This document shows positions 11,394 to 23,900 of a stretch of DNA of 64,000 bases, in pieces (position 1 is the stretch's first letter; each line of letters opens with the position of its first letter). The stretch is from Plasmodium relictum. Its lineage: Eukaryota; Apicomplexa; Aconoidasida; Haemosporida; Plasmodiidae. The notes beneath the pieces were generated by a model, which worked only from the letters and a program-made list of their open reading frames with translations, did no database searches and had not been told where the DNA came from. Made by a program: the position numbers and the translations under genes. Location of the stretch: assembly GCF_900005765.1 (NCBI RefSeq), contig NC_041683.1, positions 372,001-436,000 on the forward strand, given 5' to 3'.

Positions 11394-13313
11394 ATGTTCA
11401 TATTCATAAAAATATTTGTTATTCATATTTTTTTACATAGCTTAGGTATTTTTAATTACGAGTCATTGTGCTTATTAAGAAATTCTGAAGTAAAAAAATT
11501 TAAAAATTATTTGGATAATGGAAAAACATATTTAAATAAATACACTTATTCTTATATATTACATCCTTTTTCCTATATATTATCGAAGAAATTTATAAAT
11601 GTAAAAAAAAAAAAAAATAAAATTTATATTGTATCCGATAATATTTACAATGAGTTAAGCGATTCACATATTTACAAAATAAGAAAAGAAATATCAAAAG
11701 GTGATATAAAATCGGTTTTTGAAAAACATATAATAAGTAAAGTTCTATTTGAAAATATAAATAAATATAATAGCTTTTCATATATATATACTATTGATGA
11801 GATATATGAACAGATAAATAAATTATACATAATATATGAAGAATATAAAAAAAATATAAGATATAAAAAATTACCAAAGTTATTCGGATTGCCAATAGTG
11901 GTAAAAGATAATATAGTAACTAAAGGTATATCAACAAAAGCTGGGAGCAAAATTTTATCAAATTATAAGCCTTCATATGATAGTACAGTAGTAAAAAAAC
12001 TAAAAAAACATGGTGCAATTATAATAGGAAAAACGCATTTAGATGAATTTGCTATGGGATCATGCACAAAAAATGTAAAAAATCCATTTAATGAAAAATA
12101 TTTATCATGTGGTGGCTCATCTGGTGGATCAGCTAGTTGTGTTGGATCTAAAATTATTAACTGTTCAGTAAATACAGACACTGGTGGATCCATACGAATC
12201 CCTTCCGCGTTGTGTGCATGTATAGGAGTTAAACCTAGCTATGGACGAATAAGTAGATATGGTATTGTACCATATAATGAGGAAACTGATGTTGTAGGAC
12301 TGATAGCAAATAATTTATATGATTGCAGTGTATTATTGGATGTATTATGTGGAAAAGACAAAAAAGACTTAACGAGTTTAAAGAAAAAGACGAAATTTCA
12401 TTTCTTATTAAAAAAATTTTATTCATCACAGAAGTTTCAAAGCAATATTCCATTAAAAAATGTGAAATTTGGGTATTTAAGTAAAGATATTTTAAAAAGT
12501 TACTTTGTTGATGATATTATATATAAAAATTATGAGAATGTGATGAAAAATATTGAGCAATTAGGTGGTACATTAATAAATACAAATTTATATAAATTAA
12601 TTGATTATTGCTATATATATTACGTATATTCTATGACTATAGCAAATAGCAACATTTCTAGAATAAATGGTATAAATTATAATATTCATAATTTAAATAA
12701 TGATCCTAAATTTATTAGAAAATTAAGATCAAATATGATTAGTGAAAATGTTTTATCAAGGATAATTGGTGGCTCAATAATTTCTTCCTTTTTTCAAAAA
12801 ATAGATATAAGAGAGATATTTCTAAGCATAAAAGAGAAGTTGATCTTAACATTAAATCAGTTGTTTGAAGAGGTAAATTATATTTTATTGCCATCCATTC
12901 CCAAATCTAATAATTTCAGAGAAGACTTAAATGATCCTTATTTATATGATATTTATGTAAAAAACAATATTGTTAATGAAAATAATTTTGTTAAAAATAG
13001 AATAGACAAAAACCATATAAATAAAATAGATAAAAATAATATAGACATAAGTCATACAAAAAAAAATAACAAGAGTAAATATAATAAATATATGAAAGAA
13101 GTATTTTCTGTAATATCATCAATAACAGGCTTTCCTAGTATAGTTATACCAACAGGTGAATTTACGAAAAATTTTAATGAGCCACTATCTTTTCAACTTT
13201 TAAGCAGAAACTTAAATGAAATAGGTTTATTAAAAATGGCCTTAGTTTATAAGGAAAGAATGAATGTTAATAAAAAAATATATGAAAATTTAACAAATTC
13301 TAAAAATAAGTAA
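11394..13313 (+). CDS. GatA: Glutamyl-tRNA(Gln) amidotransferase subunit A, apicoplast-targeted
   Basis: Catalytic amidase subunit that hydrolyses glutamine and supplies ammonia to turn Glu-tRNA(Gln) into Gln-tRNA(Gln). In Plasmodium this route serves apicoplast translation, with GatB. The 639-residue protein has the amidase-signature core. By family alignment the Ser-cisSer-Lys triad is Lys171 (VVKDN), Ser242 (GGSSGGSA) and Ser266 (DTGGSIR). The first 20 or so residues are a hydrophobic signal-like segment (MFIFIKIFVIHIFLH), followed by a Lys/Asn/Tyr-rich stretch to about residue 150 before the core. That is the bipartite leader expected for apicoplast import. A Lys/Asn-rich insert occurs near 525-560. 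Single exon; it converges with the PRKRIP1-like gene. Confidence 0.95.
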   Translation: MFIFIKIFVIHIFLHSLGIFNYESLCLLRNSEVKKFKNYLDNGKTYLNKYTYSYILHPFSYILSKKFINVKKKKNKIYIVSDNIYNELSDSHIYKIRKEISKGDIKSVFEKHIISKVLFENINKYNSFSYIYTIDEIYEQINKLYIIYEEYKKNIRYKKLPKLFGLPIVVKDNIVTKGISTKAGSKILSNYKPSYDSTVVKKLKKHGAIIIGKTHLDEFAMGSCTKNVKNPFNEKYLSCGGSSGGSASCVGSKIINCSVNTDTGGSIRIPSALCACIGVKPSYGRISRYGIVPYNEETDVVGLIANNLYDCSVLLDVLCGKDKKDLTSLKKKTKFHFLLKKFYSSQKFQSNIPLKNVKFGYLSKDILKSYFVDDIIYKNYENVMKNIEQLGGTLINTNLYKLIDYCYIYYVYSMTIANSNISRINGINYNIHNLNNDPKFIRKLRSNMISENVLSRIIGGSIISSFFQKIDIREIFLSIKEKLILTLNQLFEEVNYILLPSIPKSNNFREDLNDPYLYDIYVKNNIVNENNFVKNRIDKNHINKIDKNNIDISHTKKNNKSKYNKYMKEVFSVISSITGFPSIVIPTGEFTKNFNEPLSFQLLSRNLNEIGLLKMALVYKERMNVNKKIYENLTNSKNK

Positions 13314-13724
13314 AATAAAAAAAAATATAAATAGATGCTTATTTTTTTACAAATTAATAACATACACACACAAAAAAAAAAAAAAAAGATATAAATCAAA
13401 GTATTTTTTTTTTAGAAAATAAAATATATGCATATAATGTAAAAATCAAATTAAAAAATAAAAAAGACCTAAAATTAAGAATAACTTATTAAAATAAAAA
13501 ATTAAGTATATATTTAAAATAAACATTTAATTTTTTTTTTTTTTTTTTAATATTATTTTACTTTTAATTTATTTTACTTTTCTTGATTTTATTTCATTTT
13601 CATTTTATTTTATTTTTTTTTACTTTCCTCTTTTTATTTTATCTTATTTATATATTCACCTTTGTATTACTCTTTATCTTCATATTAGTTTTTATTTATA
13701 TATTTTTTTAATTCTTTTTTTTTT
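13314..13724. other. Convergent 3' intergenic region, GatA / PRKRIP1-like
   Basis: About 410 bp holding the 3' ends of two convergent genes. It is A-rich on the GatA side and T-rich on the other, which fits two opposed 3' UTRs. No gene or clear terminator motif. Confidence 0.6.
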
Positions 13725-14351
13725 TCAAAAAAGTTCATCTTCCTTAACCACAAGAAAATTATTTGTATCAATAGGAGGAATAAATGTTCCATTATCTTCA
13801 TTTTTTTCTTTTTCTATATATGTTTCTTCATCTACAATATTATTATTATTTTCATCAGTGTGATTTTTACTATGTTTTGCGTGCTCTTCATTTATTTTAA
13901 TAGTGTCATTATTTAATTCTTTATTTTTTTCATCTTTTTGTTGTAATGAGGAATAATTTATTGCTGTTTCATTTTTATTACATTTCTTATTACTTTGCTG
14001 CTGCTTCAATTTATTTTTTTTTATCAATCTTTTATTTTTTCTTTTTAGGCGTTTTTTTTCAATATACTCTATTTTTGCCTTTCTTTTACTTTGAAATATT
14101 TGATTTTCAGTATATTCTTTCCATTTTTTTTCAATTAATTCTATTCTCTCATTTTCTTCATTTCTTTGTTTTCTATAAATGTCAAAGTAATCACTTCCTG
14201 CTCCAGCACTACTACCCCATACATTAGGTATTTTTTCAATTTTTATTTTCCCTTTTGTGTTATCTATTTTATTTTCTTCAGTTCTAACTGGTATTTTTAT
14301 TATTCTTCCATCTGACAACATAATTTCATCATCTAATACTTTTATGTCCAT
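13725..14351 (-). CDS. PRKRIP1-like (DUF1168) spliceosome-associated protein
   Basis: Small, highly charged protein of 208 residues. The motif VWGSSAGAGSDYFDIYRKQR (about 44-63) is the hallmark of the PRKRIP1/DUF1168 family, followed by a long Lys/Arg/Glu helix (KRKAKIEYIEKKRLKRKNK). Human PRKRIP1 is a component of catalytic spliceosomes, so a nuclear splicing role is likely here by homology. The C-terminal half is Asn/Lys/Glu-rich low complexity with an acidic end (VKEDELF). The frame is open to an ATG at 14405, adding 18 hydrophobic residues (MHIYTFFFCNTC...). I prefer the ATG at 14351 because MDIKVLDDEI reads straight into the family-like sequence. Confidence 0.85.
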   Translation of the reverse strand: MDIKVLDDEIMLSDGRIIKIPVRTEENKIDNTKGKIKIEKIPNVWGSSAGAGSDYFDIYRKQRNEENERIELIEKKWKEYTENQIFQSKRKAKIEYIEKKRLKRKNKRLIKKNKLKQQQSNKKCNKNETAINYSSLQQKDEKNKELNNDTIKINEEHAKHSKNHTDENNNNIVDEETYIEKEKNEDNGTFIPPIDTNNFLVVKEDELF

Positions 14352-15145
14352 TTTTAAAAAATTTTTCAAACATGTATTACAAAAAAAAAAAGTATAAATG
14401 TGCATATATATACATATGTATATATTTATCCTTTCCTTACAACATTGTTTTATCTATTTTTAATTTTTTTTTAATTTCTTTTAATATAAATAACTTTAAT
14501 CATTATTTATTCTATGATATTTAAGGTTATAAGTCGAAAAAAAAAGAATATCTTTGTGAAATAATTGCAATATATAAAAATTATTATATTTAACTTAAAG
14601 CATCATAATTAGGTAAATTGCATAATAATTCAAAATTTGCTATATTTTTGAAATTTTAGCATAATTTTTAAAAAGTGAATTTTAGTTAATAATAAAATAA
14701 AAAGGAATAAACATTTTTTATTCAATTTCTTTTTTTTTTTTTATTTATTAAAAAATAGTAAACAAATTAATAAAATAAAACGTTAAAATTAGAAGAAAAT
14801 ATAAAAAAAAATTTTTAAAAAACAATTGATAAATGAAATATTTATATTTATAAGAGATAATATAAATTTTTAAAATAATGAAAATAAATAAAAATGTGTT
14901 TCATGCATAAAAAAACATGAAATATTAACAAATCAGGCAAAAAATAATAAAAAACAAAATAGGAAAATATAAGTAACTTTTGAATGCATTATATTTTAAA
15001 TTAAAAAAAAAGCCAAAAATTATTCTTATGAGGAAAAAAAAATTTTTTTTTACTATATATATTGCTTTATTTTATTTCTCTTTTTTTTTTTGCGTATAAA
15101 CTGCATTACTTAAGAGATGAAATAAATATAATATATATATTTATA
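14352..15145. other. Intergenic region, PRKRIP1-like upstream / MCM9 downstream
   Basis: About 800 bp of AT-rich sequence between two same-strand genes, carrying the 5' region of the PRKRIP1-like gene and the 3' end of the MCM gene. No coding signal. Confidence 0.6.
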
Positions 15146-16376
15146 TCATTCCATTTTATGAATACTTCCATTTATTTCTTTTAAATTTAATTTTTCTAAA
15201 ATAATTTCTTTAAAATAAGTATATAAAGAATCAATGAATAAAACATCATCTAATGAATAAAATTTATTATTATTTTTATTATAAGTCTCTAACAATTCAT
15301 TTAAGTTTTCAAGAATACCAGTTCTAGCTATTAAAATATTATTTGAATTTGTTTTAATAGCTATTTGAAAGCCTCTTAAACTTAATTCTACTAGTAGAAT
15401 TATATTTATAACATCATCTGGTAAAACCAAATTGTTAAGTATTAATTTTGAATGTGCTTCACTCAATCTTATTAAACTTTCCAATGTTCTTATTGTTGTT
15501 CCGTTATCTCCATTATTATATTTTCTTAAATTAGAGTAATAAGTAATTAAAATTAACTTAGCATCTTTATCAAAATTCGGAAAGCAACTATTTTTTACAT
15601 AGTAAATATATTCCTTAATTTTTTCACTAGGCCATGTAATTTTTCTATTATTATGTTGAGAAGAAAAGGAAGAATAATAAATGTCATGCTGTTCAGAATT
15701 ATTGATAGAATAATATAATTTTGATAAACTGTTTTTATTTTCATCCGGAATATTATTTTCTGTATCCTTTTTTTTTTCTTTATGTTTATTTATGTGATTA
15801 GCTGTATTTGCTTCTAAGTCTTGAGATAATACATAATCAGCAACTTTTGAATCTATATAATTATTATCTTCTGTTATTACTACTAAGTCAAATCGACTTA
15901 ATAAAGCATAAGAAAGGTTAATAATAAGTACTTTATTTTCACAACTAGCTACATTTCCTTTCACATTTTTATTTAACTCGAAATTAGAAGCACCAATAAT
16001 GGTACACCTACAATTTAGTTTATCAACTATCCCACCTTTTGCAACAGATATAGTTAATTGTTCCATTGCTTCATGAATAGCATTTTTATTTTCATTTTTC
16101 ATTAAGCAGAATTCATCAATACAACATACTCCATTATCAGCTAAAACTAAAGCTCCACTCTCTAGCATAAAATTATTTCCTTCTTTTATTGCTGCACAAG
16201 TTAATCCTGCAGTAGTACAAAACATGCCTGACACGTTCATACAAATATTACTTAATTTTTGCACCTCTTTTAATAATTGAGATTTTCCTGTTCCTGGATC
16301 TCCAACCAATAGTAAATGACAGAGTGTTCTTTTATCATAATTTTCTGATGAAATTTTCTCTTGTCTTTTTCTATGT

Positions 16377-16407
<31 letters not shown>

Positions 16408-18529
16408 CTTTCTCTTTCTCTTTCTCTTTCTCAGTTTTACTTTTATATAAATTTTCATATAGGAAAATTTTGTCATTTTCCAAATAATTATTTTTATCCT
16501 CATAATTCTTATTAAAATACTTTTTCCATTTATTATTTTCATTATAAAAGGAATCATATTCGTTTGTTTTATTTCCACCAATTAAAACTAGCAATAAAGA
16601 CAATTTTGATAATTTACAATTATATAAATTTGGGCATATACTCTCACATATATATTTTTTTCCTTCTATTTTATTATTTTTAAAAAGAATCCAATAACTT
16701 TCAAAAAGCTTTTCTACATTATTCATTGGAATATTCAAATAAGAATTATACATATTTTTTTCTTTTATCGTTCCCGTAAAATAATCTTTTATGTTACTAT
16801 TTTTTTCGTGAAGAAAAAGAGAATTATTTTTGTTTTCGTTCATACTATTTATGAAGTTATTCTTTTCTATACTATTTTCAAAACATTTTTCTTTTATACT
16901 TATGTTTTCTATTTCTTCATTTATACGCGCTTTATTCATTATATTTATGCTCTTAGCAAAGTCATCATCTAAAGATATTTCTTTGTATTTTATATTTTCC
17001 AATTTTTTAACTTCAATATTGTTAGCTTCAATAAATAATTCAGAGTCACATCTGATATCCTTGTACAATTTTTTCCACCTTCTTAGAACTATTCCATTTA
17101 TAATTACTTTTTTTCCTGGACTATATCTTCCCACTAGATTTTCTAAAAGCACCACCGTAATTGAATGAGGTATATTTGTTTTGCTTGCTTCCCTTATTTT
17201 TATTTCTTGATAATCAACTCTTCTAATTTCACTTTCTATTAATTCAAAATTTGTGCCATTACATTTGCTCTTGAATGGATATTTACTATTTTTAATATCT
17301 ATTATGTAACTTTTTTTTTTTTGCTTATTATTTTTTTTTTTTTTTCGATTTACTTCACTTTGTTCATAAGGTATGTTAGTGTTTATATAATAATTGGGGC
17401 ACATAAATATTGTTTGAGTATTATAATACAATTCAGGTATAGCCTTTTTTTGAATTATATTATCACATTTCATACACCTATATTTTTTGCATTCCTCTAA
17501 TATTTTCTTTTCTCCTACTCTTGTTATTATTCCTTCTACAGTTATAAATTTTCCGATATGTTTATTTTCTATTTCTTGTAAATAATTTATATGAATATCA
17601 TGAATATAAGGAATATTTATTACTCGGCACTTAATTTTTATATTGTGTTTATCAAATATCATTTTTAAACAATTACTGATTTTTAATTTTATATTCAAAT
17701 CTTTTAAAAAGGAAGAATTTTTATATGAATATAAAAGACCTTTCATTAAAAATGCACTGTATATATCAATTTCCTCCATAATCTTTTTGTCTTTATTAAA
17801 ATCATAATCAATAAAATCGTAAAAAAAAGAAATATCATCTTTTTTTTCTTTATCCTTATATTCGTCTTTACTATCATCCTTATTTCCATTTTCATCTTCA
17901 TCTTCATATTCATATTCATCCTTATTTATATTTTTATCTTCATATCCATCTTTTTTTCTTTCTTTTTTTTCACAATCATTGCTACTTACAAAATTATTAC
18001 ACGTTTTGTTAATAGAATCAGTCTCTTTACTACTATCATTATTATACATAGAATTATATTTCTTACCAAATTCGTATTTGTGCTTTTTTTTTTTTAATTC
18101 TTCATTATGAAAGAATTCAAAATAACAATTTATAAAAATTAATCTAAAGAAAAATGGAATAGAGTAATTATTTATCACATCAATAAATTTATGAAAGTTA
18201 TTTTGCATATAATATATTAATTCATTTTCTCCATATTCAATTGCGTCATATGTATCAAAATAAAAACTATATATATGTTCATTCGTTCCTTTATTGCTTT
18301 TTTGAGCACTATCAAATTCAATATCTTCTATTTTACTTAAATATGTGAGTGCTATATATTTTATTTGTTCATAATATTTTCTATTTTTTAAAAATAATTT
18401 TATAATTATTTTATTAAATTTTTTTACATTTTTTATATTTTCTTCTGGGTTAAAAGTGTACTCATTTTCACTAAAACTATCACTACCAGTTTCACTAAAT
18501 ATACTAGATTCAGTGCTAGAGAGAAACAT
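15146..18529 (-). CDS. MCM9: MCM8/9-class AAA+ helicase, probably MCM9
   Basis: DNA helicase of the MCM family, 1127 residues from the first true ATG. Order: acidic N-terminus; low-complexity Asp/Glu/Lys insert (about 190-240); OB/zinc region with CKKYRCMKC (347-355) and later Cys residues (FMCPN, KSKCNG); AAA+ core; C-terminal winged-helix-like part. Walker A GDPGTGKS is at 743-750, Walker B CCIDEF has Asp805/Glu806, and the Arg finger is LSRFD with Arg879. A canonical GTGKS loop, not the variant loop of MCM2-7, favours MCM8/9, and GDPGTGKS is the MCM9 form as I know it. A pure Lys-Glu/Lys tract lies just before Walker A. MCM8/9 act in recombination repair, not origin licensing. The frame opens upstream to 18559 only with a TTG. 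Confidence 0.88.
16388..16432. repeat. Polypyrimidine hexamer repeat inside the MCM9 coding region
   Basis: CTTTTT/CTCTTT hexamers in tandem on the plus strand, encoding alternating Lys-Glu then poly-Lys on the minus strand, 20-30 residues before Walker A. In-frame, so length variation in multiples of three would be tolerated. Confidence 0.85.
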
Positions 18530-20851
18530 TCTTATTTTAATAATTAAATGAAATAGCAAACAAATTCAAAAAAATAAATATGTATTATATATTTACATAC
18601 TAAAAAAAGAAATATATGCATTTCACAAGCAAAATTCTAAAAATGAAAAAGTAAAAAATAAAAGAGTATATAAAATAACATAACAAAACAAAAAAAAAAA
18701 GAAAAATTAAGGAAAAACATAAAATATAAAAAAGCAAAGGGATATTATAAAATTGATTCAAAAATTACGTCAATGATATTTTCTTATTGAATATGCTTTT
18801 ATCATTAAAAAAAAAAAAAGATTCAATATATTTGCAAATGAATTTGTATGGATAGGGTATAAAATAGATAATTTAAAACAGCCATAAAAAAATTAAATTT
18901 TTTTTAAAAAGGATATAATCTTCTTAAATTTAAGTATACGTTATTATTATCTTTTTTTTTTTAATCTTTTAGATTATTTTTTTTACTAAAAAAAAAAAAT
19001 AGTTAAAATTTAAAGTTAACATACATATTTCTCAAGAACCCATAAACTAAGAACATATTTTTAAAAAAATGAAGATTATAACATAATATATTATAATAAG
19101 GTCTTTTTAATAACTAAAATAAAATTAAAGATGATAATAATGTATTGTCTTTTTTTTTTTTTTTTATTGATTGAAAAATATTTAATTTGTTCTTGGTGTT
19201 GTATTTTTTTCGTAATTTTTTATTTTTTATTCGACGCTAAAGTGAAATATTCTTTAATTTTTTGTATGATTATCTAAATACAATGATCATATTATTTTGA
19301 ACAAAATGTATTACTTTTTTTTTTCATATGAACTGTGAATGTAAAAAAATTGGAAAATTTAATGAATTAGTAATTGAGAAATATTAAAAAGGTAGCAATA
19401 TTTATGAATCAAAAAATTGTATTAATTTTTTTTTTTAAAAATGAAAAATTATAGAAAAACGTTAGAAATAATTAATAAAATTTTTTTTAATAATAATTAT
19501 ATTTAAATGAAATATAATTTGTTTTTTAACGTATTTATATTCATTTTTCAAATATTTATTAAATTATTACTAAATTATGATTTCCTCCTGTTATGATGTG
19601 ATATTTCTTTTGTAAAATTATCCGATTACAAAAAATTTTTAGCATTAAATAAAAGGAATAAGAATTAAAAACAATTAGGAATAGTTGAAATAAAAAAACA
19701 TGTATACATAAAAAAAAAAAAAAAAAAACACATAAATGATAATATATTTATTTTTTTAAATTATGATATAAATATGCTTTTATGAACTAAAACGTATTTT
19801 TTTGTAAATAAAAGATTGCATTTTTATAATTTGAGAATCAAAAAATATATTAATACAAAATACCTTTAAAAAGCTTGTGATTAAAGACTTTCATTATATC
19901 TACCATAATATAATTTATATTTACACATGTATATAAAAAATAATTTTTATTTTTAATTCCTAATATTAAATATAAGTCACTATTTTTTAAGGTTAATTTT
20001 TTTTTTTTTAAATAAGATTAAAATTCTTTGCATTGTGATTTTTAAAAAATATATAATTTGATATAATTATACTTTTTTCTTTTTTTTGTTATTAAATTAT
20101 CAGCTTTTACCATTATGTTTTTATTTAAATATGTATGATTAAAAATTACAAAAGATTTTTGTTTTAAAAAAATAATAATATAAAATAATAATTTAATGTT
20201 TAAAATAACTATCTAAATAAGATATTCAAATTTTGATCAAAAGAGTTTTAATGAAAAATTGTATATGAGTATCACAAGAATAATATTTGAAAGTTGCAAG
20301 TTAATGTTTTTAATATAACAATAATATATATATATACATTTATCTTTAATAATTCAAAGACTATACATACATATTAATGGAAATGATAAAATTACAAAAA
20401 TATTTTTAACATAATTGAATAATATATATATATATTAAAGAAGCATAACTACAAATATTTTATAAATTTAAGGAATTTTAATGCAAACATTTTTTTATAA
20501 TTTTTAATTTTACATATACTTTAAAAACATAATTAATGTGCATATATATATGTATATATATAATTATCTATATTATAAAAATACATATGTAAATTAGTTT
20601 GTATTATTTTTCTCTTTTTTTATCTTGAAAAAAAAGGGAAACGGATACTGTAATATTCTGTTGTAAGGTTCATATAACCTAAATATAAGAAATTCTGTTT
20701 TTTATTTATTTTATTTTTTTTTTTTAAGTGCTTTAAAAAAAAAAAAAATTTTTGAACCTTTAAAATAAAATATTATATATTTTTATATATACATAAATAT
20801 ATGTATAATATTATATATATATATATTTTTATATATACATAAATATATGTA

Positions 20852-20888
<37 letters not shown>

Positions 20889-20995
20889 AATAGAAATGTT
20901 GAAAAATAATAATAAAATAAAAAGAATAAGGATTATTAAGTTTTAATCATTAAAAAAGTACTTTTAAGAATTATAAAAAATATAAGTGAATAAAA
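18530..20995. other. Divergent promoter region, MCM9 / HAT1
   Basis: About 2.5 kb between divergent genes. It contains many A/T homopolymers, a short GC-richer patch near 20635-20700 that could be transcribed leader, and a 46-bp tandem duplication next to HAT1. No gene recognised. Confidence 0.6.
20772..20880. repeat. 46-bp tandem duplication plus AT tail
   Basis: Two copies of a unit containing TATACATAAATATATGTATA, with identical landmarks 46 bp apart (five-T runs beginning at 20780 and 20826), followed by an (AT)n tail. It lies 115-220 bp upstream of the HAT1 start codon. Confidence 0.85.
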
Positions 20996-23900
20996 ATGAA
21001 ATCTAAAAACAGCAATAAATCAAATATAGATAGTGTCCAAGAAAGTAAAAATGAAGAAATAGATAGAGATTATTATAATAATATAAGAAACTGTGCAACA
21101 GATTTACAAAATTTGTCATTAAATTTTTTTCCTTCAATAAATACTTACAGTTGTATACCTAAACTAAATGCTATTAATGCTATAACATTTCATCCTTGTA
21201 TTACAAGCAAAGATTATTTTAATAATACATATTCTTTTAAGCCATTATTTACTCATCATTTTTTTAGTGATAGTGAACAAGTAAACACATATTTTTTCAA
21301 TTTTTCTTTTTTTTCTAATCTTAATATTGATATATTATGATAAATATATATATATATTGGAGAATTTTTTTTTTTTTTTTTTGTTGATAGGTTATTGGTT
21401 TCGATAGTTTAAAAATAGACTTTTATTATACATGTGATAATTACGAAGTATTTATGAAATTAAAAGGATGTATATGTGATCAATATGAAAATTCCAATCA
21501 TATTATGTTAATGCTTCTACAAAATTTATATATAACTACACCATATCCAGGTGGATTTATTGAAACAGAAGAAGAATTTTTAAGTATTTTAAACAGAAAT
21601 GAAAAAAATGAAATTGTAAAAAGTAATAAAACAAAAAAAAATGTTAAGGAAAGTCTTCCAAGTGATATTTATAAACCTCCCGGTTTTATTATTTATGAAA
21701 AAAAAATTAGTGAAGAAATAATTTTACAAATAAGAAAGTGTGGTTTTTCCTCAGTATATTTTAAAAAAGAAAACAATAATATAATAAAAAATGAAGAAGA
21801 AAAAGAAAAAAATTTGTATAATAATAATTCACAAAGCATATATGATTGCTTATCAAAAAGCATAAATATAGATGGTGATATTAATAAAAGAGATATAACT
21901 TCTAATAAAAATAGTGATAAATCTAAAAATAATTTTAATAAAATTGAAAAAAATGTTCCTAAAGTTAATATAAGCAATAATGAAAGTACTGATAATAAAA
22001 TATATAATAATGGAAATATGAAAATCTCAGATTTCAATAAAAAAAAAGAAGAATATTCTACTAATATATTATATATGGATAAAAATAACTGTAATAAAAG
22101 TTATAAAAACGAAAATCATAAGAATAGTAATAATATTTTAAATGACTCAAATAAAATGAATGACAAAAAAAATGGTGATGTCAAAAATTCATATTCCGAT
22201 TTAAATATTCTTTCTAATGATACATCAATATCACCAAATAAAGAGAAGAAGAGAAATGATAAAATTAAAAGAGAAATTACAAACAATAAAGATAGTGATT
22301 CTGATAATGTATTTGTTGAAAATAAAAAATTAAAAAAAAATTGCACAAAATATATTACTGAAAAAGATATGTCTAAATTATATAGAGAATATTTACATAT
22401 TTTAAAAGAAAAAAAGAGAAAAGGAAGCATATCAAAAGAAAAAGAATATGAATCAGATATGAACGCTGATAATGATTATATGGATAATGTATATAAAAAC
22501 AATAATAAAGAATGCTTACCTTCAGAAAATTATTCTTTGAATGATAAAATGGGAGAAAAGGAAAAAGAAGAAAGAAAAAACAAAGAATTAAATGAAAATA
22601 ATAACAAATATGATTATACAATTAAAGAGAACTTTGAGTTATTACATAGAAAAGTAGAATGGTTTTATCATTGGTTTATTGAAAGTGCATCAAATATTGA
22701 ATATGATTACAGATGGAGTGTAATATTACCATATATAGTTTTTAAGTATGATAATAACAAAAGGATTTCTGAAAATAATTTTATTGATAAATTAAATGAA
22801 AAAATGTTCAGTAATGAAAGTTTCAGTTTTGATTTTAATGGCAATGTTAAAGAAGAAAAATTAAATGAATATAATAAAATAAACGGAGAATATAATTCAA
22901 AGAATGGAAAGGAAATCACATTAGAAAAAGAAAAAGATCAAAAGAGAAAATTAAAAGAAGAAAATAAAAAAGAAGATGAAAAAAAACAAAAGAAAAAAAA
23001 AAAAAAAATTAGAAAATTAGAAGACGTGGAAGAAGAAATAGATAAAAAAGAAGAGGATCAAGAGGAAAGAGAAAAAAAAGAAATAGATAACAAAGAAAAT
23101 GATGAAATAAATAATAATAATAATAATGTAGAAAATTTTATAAATGATGGAAAAGAATATATACTAACAAATGAAGTGGTAAAAAAGGCAATTGATGATA
23201 CATTAAATGATGTAGAAAATAAAAAAGAAGAGGATTATTATTCTTTTCATAAAAATTATGATGTTGTTTATTTGTATTCGGATTTAGCAAAAAAAAATGA
23301 AGAAGAAAAAGAAGAAGAAAAAAAAAAAAAAAAAAAAAGAGAAATAATAGAAGAAAATAAAGATGAAATTTGTTATCAAGAAGAAAACTGTTCTTATTAT
23401 TTTTATTTATTTGGTTTAGCAACAACTTACACATTTTTTACATTTCAATTTGATAGAAACAGAATATCCCAGTTTCTAATTTTTCCTCCAATGCAAAATA
23501 AGGGATTAGGAATGAAAGTTTTAGAGAAAATTTATCATTTATCAATTGTTAATAGGAATATAAGGGAAATAACTGTTGAAGATCCAGCCATATCTTTTAC
23601 TCAATTAAGGGATATTATTACTATTAAAATATGTATTGATTTAAAAATATTATCACCATCTATTTTATATCCAGAAGATTATTTAAAAACAAAAAATATC
23701 AAAAAAGAAAATGCCGAATTAGATAAAAAAAGATTTATGAAAGTATGCAAGGAAACACATAAGCAAGTTACTAGAATGATAGAGACGTTATTACTGGCTA
23801 ATGTATTACCGCACCCTGCTCCTATATATATAGAAAATGATGAAAAGCTTTCTAGTATTAGAAAAAAAGAAAAAAAAAATGAAAATGTGAATTACGTAAA

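Noticed and set aside
18530-18559. Ten extra N-terminal codons of MCM9
   Set aside because: The frame would have to start at TTG; the first ATG is 18529.
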